A program made the translations under genes and the position numbers. The notes beneath the pieces were generated by a model that ran no database searches, was not told the DNA's origin, and saw nothing but the letters and a program-made list of their open reading frames with translations. Shown piece by piece: positions 59,835 through 64,000 of a stretch of DNA of 64,000 bases (within the stretch, counting starts at the first letter, position 1; each line of letters opens with the position of its first letter). The DNA is taken from positions 372,001-436,000 of the forward strand of contig NZ_CP034433.1 of NCBI RefSeq assembly GCF_003952345.1. Reading direction: 5' to 3'. This DNA is from Iodobacter ciconiae. GTDB taxonomy: Bacteria; Pseudomonadota; Gammaproteobacteria; Burkholderiales; Chitinibacteraceae.

Positions 59835-60696
59835 CAAGCTATTGCGAAAGAAAATAGTATGAAAGACATTAATAAAGTATTAGTTGGTCAGGAAGTGGTC
59901 TTGCCTGCACGTCCTGTTAGTCGAAAACCAGAACAAGGTTTGATTGCAGATGTACTTTGTGCGTTAGGGCTTGATTATGCTGATGAGCATGCACTTGAAT
60001 ATGTTCGCAGCCATGTAGTACAACCTAAAGGGGGGATTATTCAGGCTAATTACAGCGCTCAAGAGGACTGTAAAACCAGCGACCTCAAAGCCACAGCCCA
60101 AAGAAACGCAAACATCGAAAGAAAAGCCTGTACCTAAGGTTGTCCCTGTTATTCGTACAAATGGTAAGGCAATAGTTGAAATACATCCCTGATGTACTAA
60201 AGCCTGAACTGATCTCCGCACATACAAAGAGTTTATTACAACAAATTGGAGATGAACTTGGGATTCAAAAATTAAATATACGAGTGGATTACGCGTTCCT
60301 AAGCGTCAAGCTATAACTATGTATGACAATATTAAGCAAAAAGGTGTTGCTTCACAAAAAGATATGTATGCTGCTACTGGTGATGCGATCGTTAATGTTT
60401 ATGTCCGGTTGAATGCTGCAGGTAAGTCAAAAGGTGAGATTTTAGCTGCAATGGAGGCAGAGATAATTAGCTTAAGTGAAAAAGGTCAGCGTGTTTCCAA
60501 GCATTGTGTTTCTGAAGCTCAATATAACAAATTAAACGTTATTGATATTTCTCCCCGCACTATTCCACAGTCTTTGCATAAAGCGATGAAGACTAAATTA
60601 GTGAATTTGAAATCCCAAGGATTATTAGAGAAATTTATTATCCCGGGGGAAGTAAAAGGCGAGCCTGCCTACCACTTAGAGATCCCACAACCATGA
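59820..60696 (+). pseudogene. Frameshifted LysM-M15 peptidase effector
   Basis: The pieces in three frames make one protein. First comes a LysM half (YQAIAKENSMKDINKVLVGQ), then a Pro/Lys linker, then IPDVLKPELISAHTKSLLQQ, then a zinc peptidase-like domain (TSGLRVPKRQ; SKHCVS; NVIDISP; AYHLEIPQP) that recalls M15/VanY enzymes with His, Asp, His ligands. Frameshifts lie near 60,075-60,090, 60,188 and 60,275. The apparent start at 59,820 is inside an IS-end scar. It was probably a VgrG-delivered peptidoglycan effector. Confidence 0.75.
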
Positions 60697-61334
60697 AATT
60701 TAATTATGAAACAATCCATCTAGTTGCATGTAGTGCTCTGCTATTGTCAGTTACTTTTTTTGCTGAAGCCGCATGTGGACCAATTGTTGATGGTGTTTAT
60801 GTAACTGATAACAATGCAAGTGTGATAGGAAAAGACGGTAATCATACAAATGTGCTTGGAAGTTTGAAAAGATCAGACCCAAAATGGGCTGCAACAACTT
60901 TAGGGTTTTCTGTTGCTTTAATTAAAAAAAGTGATCAATTGATTTTTAGCAGAACAATTGGTAATGGGCTTGATGATCAATATGAGACTTTGTCGATAAG
61001 AGCGGAATCATCTAATTCCACGGCATGTAATGAAAATGGAGGATGGACTTTACAAGCTACACAATATTATCCAAATTATATTAATTTGTTTGGAAAACTA
61101 CGAGGGAAAGCGAAAAAATTACCTGAGCCTATCCGTATAAATTTTACCCTGCAACCCGTTGAGGCGAATGCATTACGGATTGTTGCTTGTAAATCAGAGG
61201 TTCAGGAAGGTGGCCGGTGGCGTGCATATAGTGAATATGATTCTGTTGATTTATGTACTAATTTGAAAATGAGAAAATTGTTTAATATTCGTCCTGATGT
61301 GATTGGTCGAAAAGAGTGGAATGGGGCATTTTAA
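60693..61334 (+). CDS. Exported candidate immunity protein
   Basis: This 213-residue protein has a signal peptide (HLVACSALLLSVTFFAEA) and four cysteines in the mature part. Its ATG overlaps the stop of the broken LysM-M15 effector (ATGA), so it is likely the cognate immunity protein, kept intact. No family is recognised. Confidence 0.72.
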   Translation: MKFNYETIHLVACSALLLSVTFFAEAACGPIVDGVYVTDNNASVIGKDGNHTNVLGSLKRSDPKWAATTLGFSVALIKKSDQLIFSRTIGNGLDDQYETLSIRAESSNSTACNENGGWTLQATQYYPNYINLFGKLRGKAKKLPEPIRINFTLQPVEANALRIVACKSEVQEGGRWRAYSEYDSVDLCTNLKMRKLFNIRPDVIGRKEWNGAF

Positions 61335-61351
61335 ACCGTAAACTGGATACA

Positions 61352-61460
61352 TAAACTGGGGTTGGCCATAGTTTATTTTTGATCTTTACTTATTAAGAGC
61401 AAAACTATTTAAAAATATGCAGTTAAAAATTTAAACAATGGTAAGCGAGTGGCTTTCAGT
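61352..61460 (+). repeat. Cassette-boundary repeat R3, decayed
   Basis: AAACTGGGGTTGGCCATAGT and ATATGCAGTTAAAAATTTAA align with R1, R2 and R4. The terminal hairpin is eroded. Confidence 0.7.
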
Positions 61461-61514
61461 TAATTATTTATAATGTTAAAGGCGTAAATAAAGACTTTTA
61501 AATCAATGGAATAA

Positions 61515-61744
61515 ATGACAAAAAAGGAGTCTCCTCGATTATTTTTAAAAATTATTTTGCATCAATAGCGCTTGGCCTCTTGCTTCTTGCTTGTTAGTAT
61601 GAATTGTATGGCTGCGCCAACAATTCATAGTTGGGTTGATTCCCAGGGTGAAAATAAAGTTTCAATTGAGGTTTCTAAAAACACTCAAGGGAAAAATATA
61701 TTGCTTAGTGTTTTTTTTATTATCTTAATGATGAGAGAAAACTT
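61515..61744 (+). pseudogene. Broken exported protein, probably an immunity gene remnant
   Basis: From ATG 61,515 the frame reads MTKKESPRLFLKIILHQ, then TAG (61,566-61,568), then continues in frame as a hydrophobic signal-like segment (LASCFLLVSMNCMAAP) and TIHSWVDSQGENKVSIEV. It runs into repeat R4 at about 61,745. A nonsense codon and a truncated 3' end mark it as dead. Confidence 0.65.
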
Positions 61745-61866
61745 AAACCGGGGACAGACCACAGTTTATTGTTGTTCTTCACTTATTAATATTTAAGCTC
61801 TTTAAAAATACACAGTTAAAAATTTAAACAAAGGCAAGAGAGTAGCCTTGCTTTTGTTTTTACCTA
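61745..61866 (+). repeat. Cassette-boundary repeat R4 with terminator-like hairpin
   Basis: It begins AAACCGGGGACAGACCACAG and continues with TTTAAAAATACACAGTTAAA. A 13-bp stem (61,826-61,838 with 61,847-61,859, one G-T pair) ends in a T-rich arm. The vgrG fragment starts immediately after it. Confidence 0.78.
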
Positions 61867-61870
61867 TGCA

Positions 61871-62092
61871 GAACACTGCAGTCCCAAAAGCCGCGGCGTA
61901 CAGACCGCCACCGTCGTCGGCCCTGCCGGATCAGAAGTCCACACCGATGAGCAAGGCCGGATAAAAATTCAGCTACATTGGCAGCGTACGGCTGAGCATC
62001 CTGAGTTTGGCGCAAACCTTGATGACAAGTCATCCTGCTGGATCCGCGTGGCCTACCCATCGGCAGGTGCTGGCTTTGGGCATCAGTTCATC
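61871..62092 (+). pseudogene. vgrG fragment (gp5 OB-fold region)
   Basis: The frame reads SRGVQTATVVGPAGSEVHTD, then KIQLHWQRTAEHPEFGANLD, then AYPSAGAGFGHQFI, matching roughly residues 425-500 of the two complete VgrG proteins. The IS at 62,093 cuts it off. There is no start codon. It may act as homology for recombination with vgrG1 or vgrG2. Confidence 0.88.
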
Positions 62093-62160
62093 GGTAATCC
62101 CCCCACAAAACCAGCTCATTTTTAAGTAGAATTTTCTCGCAGTCTTTGAGGAGCTTCTAC

Positions 62161-62427
62161 ATGAAAGCCGTGGGTAATTTATATTGCCAGATTATGGCGA
62201 TTTTAAAGCAGGCCGAAGCCGGCTCGACCGTTCCCGATCTCTGCCGCGAACACGGCATGAGCGCCGCATCATTCTATAAGTGGCGCGCTAAGTTTGGCGG
62301 TATGGACGTCTCGATGATGACGCGAATGAAAGAGCTGGAGGATGAAAATAAGCGCCTTAAAAAGATGTATATTGAAGCCCAAATGCAGGCGGACATCATC
62401 AAGGAAGCCATGTCAAAAAAGTGGTGA
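62161..62427 (+). CDS. IS3-family transposase OrfA
   Basis: This 88-residue protein has a helix-turn-helix ([20 protein letters not shown]) and a leucine-zipper-like tail. GAGGAG lies upstream of the chosen ATG. It overlaps OrfB and supplies the DNA-binding half of the fusion transposase. Confidence 0.9.
   Translation: MKAVGNLYCQIMAILKQAEAGSTVPDLCREHGMSAASFYKWRAKFGGMDVSMMTRMKELEDENKRLKKMYIEAQMQADIIKEAMSKKW
62415..62421 (+). other. Programmed -1 frameshift site of the IS
   Basis: A AAA AAG lies in the OrfA frame just before its TGA, in the position and phase typical for IS3-family -1 slippage to give OrfAB. Confidence 0.7.
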
Positions 62428-63248
62428 AGCCATCTCAGCGCCGCGAGATGGCTCACTGGGCCGTTGAAACCAGGGCCGTTTCTATTCGTACGGCTTGCGC
62501 TAGCTTTGCAATTAGCACGACTTGCTATCGCTATATTCGCAAACTAGATGCGGAAAACGCAAAAATTGCGGATTCGCTGATTCAGCTTACTGAAACGAAT
62601 CGAAGCTGGGGCTTTGGCCTCTGCTTTTTGCATTTGCGCAACGTCAGGAAAAAGCACTGGAATCATAAACGGGTCTACAGAATTTACTGCGATTTAGAAT
62701 TAAATCTGCGAATTAAGCCTAAAAAACGTTTAGATCGCGAAACGCCGGAGCCATTAGCAGTGCCAGAGGCAAAAAATGAAACGTGGTCGATGGATTTTAT
62801 GCATGATCAATTAGCCGATGGACGTAGTATTCGCTTATTCAATGTGATTGATGATTTTAATCGGGAAGGATTAGGCATTGAAGTTGATTTCTCTTTGCCG
62901 GCAGAGCGTGTAATACGCAGCTTGAATCAAATCATTGAATGGCGCGGCAAGCCTAAGCGAATCAGGTCCGATAATGGCCCTGAATATATTAGCCATCTGC
63001 TAAAGAATTGGGCAGAGCAACAATCGATTGAATTGGCTTATATTCAGCCTGGCAATCCGCAGCAAAATGCATATATTGAGCGCTATAATCGCACCGTACG
63101 TTATGAATGGCTGGCTTGCGATAACTTTGAAAGCCTTGCCGAAGTGCAAGAAACTGCAACGCAATGGCTTTGGACTTACAATAACGAGCGCCCGCATATG
63201 GGATTGGGCGGCATCACCCCGAAACAAAAACTGGTATTACATGCCTAG
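62421..63248 (+). CDS. IS3-family transposase OrfB (DDE integrase)
   Basis: This 275-residue protein is in the -1 frame to OrfA. The catalytic residues are Asp in [10 protein letters not shown], Asp in [11 protein letters not shown] and Glu in NAYIERYNR, with exactly 35 residues between the last two, the DD(35)E pattern of the rve domain. It appears intact. Confidence 0.92.
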   Translation: MVKPSQRREMAHWAVETRAVSIRTACASFAISTTCYRYIRKLDAENAKIADSLIQLTETNRSWGFGLCFLHLRNVRKKHWNHKRVYRIYCDLELNLRIKPKKRLDRETPEPLAVPEAKNETWSMDFMHDQLADGRSIRLFNVIDDFNREGLGIEVDFSLPAERVIRSLNQIIEWRGKPKRIRSDNGPEYISHLLKNWAEQQSIELAYIQPGNPQQNAYIERYNRTVRYEWLACDNFESLAEVQETATQWLWTYNNERPHMGLGGITPKQKLVLHA

Positions 63249-63331
63249 CCTCTACTTTTAAGTGAGCTTAAAAACGGGGGGATTACCGGATGATTTAACC
63301 AACCCAACTAACTCATTGGACTCTGTAGAAA

Positions 63332-63862
63332 ATGGTTAAAAATTTAATATTAATGTTTGTTTTTTCTTCTTCATTGGCTGTAGCTGGTGATAGTGGTGCT
63401 GATATGTTGAATAAAGAAGACTTTATTGGGTATTTTATTAACTATAAAAATATACTTGGAAACAAAATAGGTCGAATAGATAATCGGTTGGAAGATGCTT
63501 GCAAGCGCGGGGAGGTAAAGATGCTTCGTCCATTTTCACATAATGGTTACTCCTATGCGTATGCATGCAAAATTGATAAGGTTAGATTTTTGATCGGAAT
63601 TAATGATGAGACTCCGAAGAAGTTGGTTAATGATTTTATTTTGGTAACAAGCTTAGATTTATATGATATGGTAAATGAGAAGGTCGTTGGTAAATATGGG
63701 AAGTGTAAATTTCCGAGAGAAACACCTACATATTCTACATGTACATACTCAATTGGAATTGATCCTAGCACAAAGTTGGGGAGAATTGTCACGTTTGAAA
63801 AGGATGCAGAAAAGAAAGCTACTATGTATATGTTGAGTGTTGAGTCTGGAAATGGAATTTAA
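63332..63862 (+). CDS. Small exported protein, possible orphan immunity protein
   Basis: This 176-residue protein has a signal peptide (VKNLILMFVFSSSLAVAG) and four cysteines in the mature part. It follows the IS without any adjacent toxin. Size, export and cysteine count resemble the immunity candidates to the left. No family is recognised. Confidence 0.65.
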   Translation: MVKNLILMFVFSSSLAVAGDSGADMLNKEDFIGYFINYKNILGNKIGRIDNRLEDACKRGEVKMLRPFSHNGYSYAYACKIDKVRFLIGINDETPKKLVNDFILVTSLDLYDMVNEKVVGKYGKCKFPRETPTYSTCTYSIGIDPSTKLGRIVTFEKDAEKKATMYMLSVESGNGI

Positions 63863-63916
63863 TTTATATTGTTGAAGCTTTTTAATTCTTTATTTTTTAT
63901 TAAATTAGCGAATTTT

Positions 63917-64000
63917 ATGTTTAAAAATTATATGTTTTGTATTTTATTATTCTTTACACCGCAAGTATTTGCTGATGTTGAGAATGATTCTGTGTTTTCT
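63917..64000 (+). CDS. Start of an exported protein (cut by window edge)
   Basis: ATG 63,917 opens MFKNYMFCILLFFTPQVFAD, a typical signal peptide, and continues to the edge. It lies 54 bp after the preceding exported protein gene, possibly the next member of the immunity array. Confidence 0.55.
   Translation, partial: MFKNYMFCILLFFTPQVFADVENDSVFS

Larger units (their letters stand above)
62093..63287 (+). mobile_element. IS3-family insertion sequence (IS407/IS51-like)
   Basis: This 1195-bp element has imperfect terminal inverted repeats starting GGTAATCCCCCC at both ends. It codes for OrfA and OrfB in overlapping frames. The flanks do not show a target duplication, and the vgrG fragment does not resume on the right, so adjacent DNA was lost or rearranged after insertion. 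Confidence 0.9.

Noticed and set aside
59820..60137. 105-codon frame taken as an intact LysM protein
   Set aside because: Its start and first codons come from an IS-end scar, and the proper linker reading requires a frame change near 60,080.
58215..61866. Repeats R1-R4 considered as a CRISPR array
   Set aside because: Units exceed 100 bp, are imperfect, lie 0.4-1.7 kb apart and enclose genes; no cas gene is present.
62089..63291. Target-site duplication of the IS
   Set aside because: Flanks (TCATC on the left, GGATG or GATG on the right) do not match as a direct repeat.

Overview
The window looks like the chromosome of a Gram-negative betaproteobacterium, most likely of the Neisseriales/Chromobacteriaceae (an Iodobacter- or Chromobacterium-like organism). 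This is inferred from gene content and order (tsaB-rimI-uracil-DNA glycosylase operon, cysI followed by a DUF934 gene, pqiABC, a GGDEF/EAL-rich signalling set) and moderate GC with AT-rich intergenic stretches. No database search was possible, so taxonomy is inference.

Positions 1-34,750 are mostly housekeeping: a B12-binding radical SAM protein, PepN, sulfite/nitrite reductase plus DUF934, an EAL/HDOD protein, the TsaB-RimI-UDG operon, a PhyH-type dioxygenase, TypA/BipA, Hsp15, a REC-REC-GGDEF diguanylate cyclase, an M61 peptidase, a RarD-like transporter, a diheme cytochrome, tRNA-Arg(CCG), a SYLF-domain protein, PqiABC and RlmF. Two genes here are broken: a sensor-EAL gene with a large internal deletion (18,161-18,948) and pepD, which has one extra A in an A8 run (22,613-22,620).

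Positions 35,000-56,450 hold a type VI secretion system (T6SS) built as two divergent arms from a promoter gap near 44,600. The leftward arm is tssJ-tssK-tssL-tssE-vgrG1, followed by a small exported protein, a LysM/NlpC-P60-like effector and a periplasmic immunity candidate. The rightward arm is a TagX-like M15 peptidase, tssM, tagF, tssB, tssC, hcp, an OmpA-like lipoprotein and vgrG2. tssA, tssF, tssG and tssH/clpV are absent from the window, so the system must be split or completed elsewhere. The two vgrG genes are close paralogues in inverted orientation that bracket the core; they differ in their C-terminal tips and carry different effectors.

Positions 56,440-64,000 are the most unusual part: an array of effector/immunity cassettes behind vgrG2. 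It holds an intact papain-like effector with a periplasmic immunity candidate; a tandem copy whose effector has lost its N-terminus and its predicted catalytic Cys but keeps an immunity paralogue; a frameshifted LysM-M15-peptidase effector with an intact immunity candidate; a broken immunity gene; a vgrG fragment cut by an IS3-family element; and further small exported proteins running off the edge. Four copies of a roughly 110-140 bp repeat, three of them ending in a hairpin, separate the modules. Two are followed by the start of the same vgrG fragment. This layout suggests a reservoir of orphan toxin/immunity cassettes able to exchange with the active vgrG.
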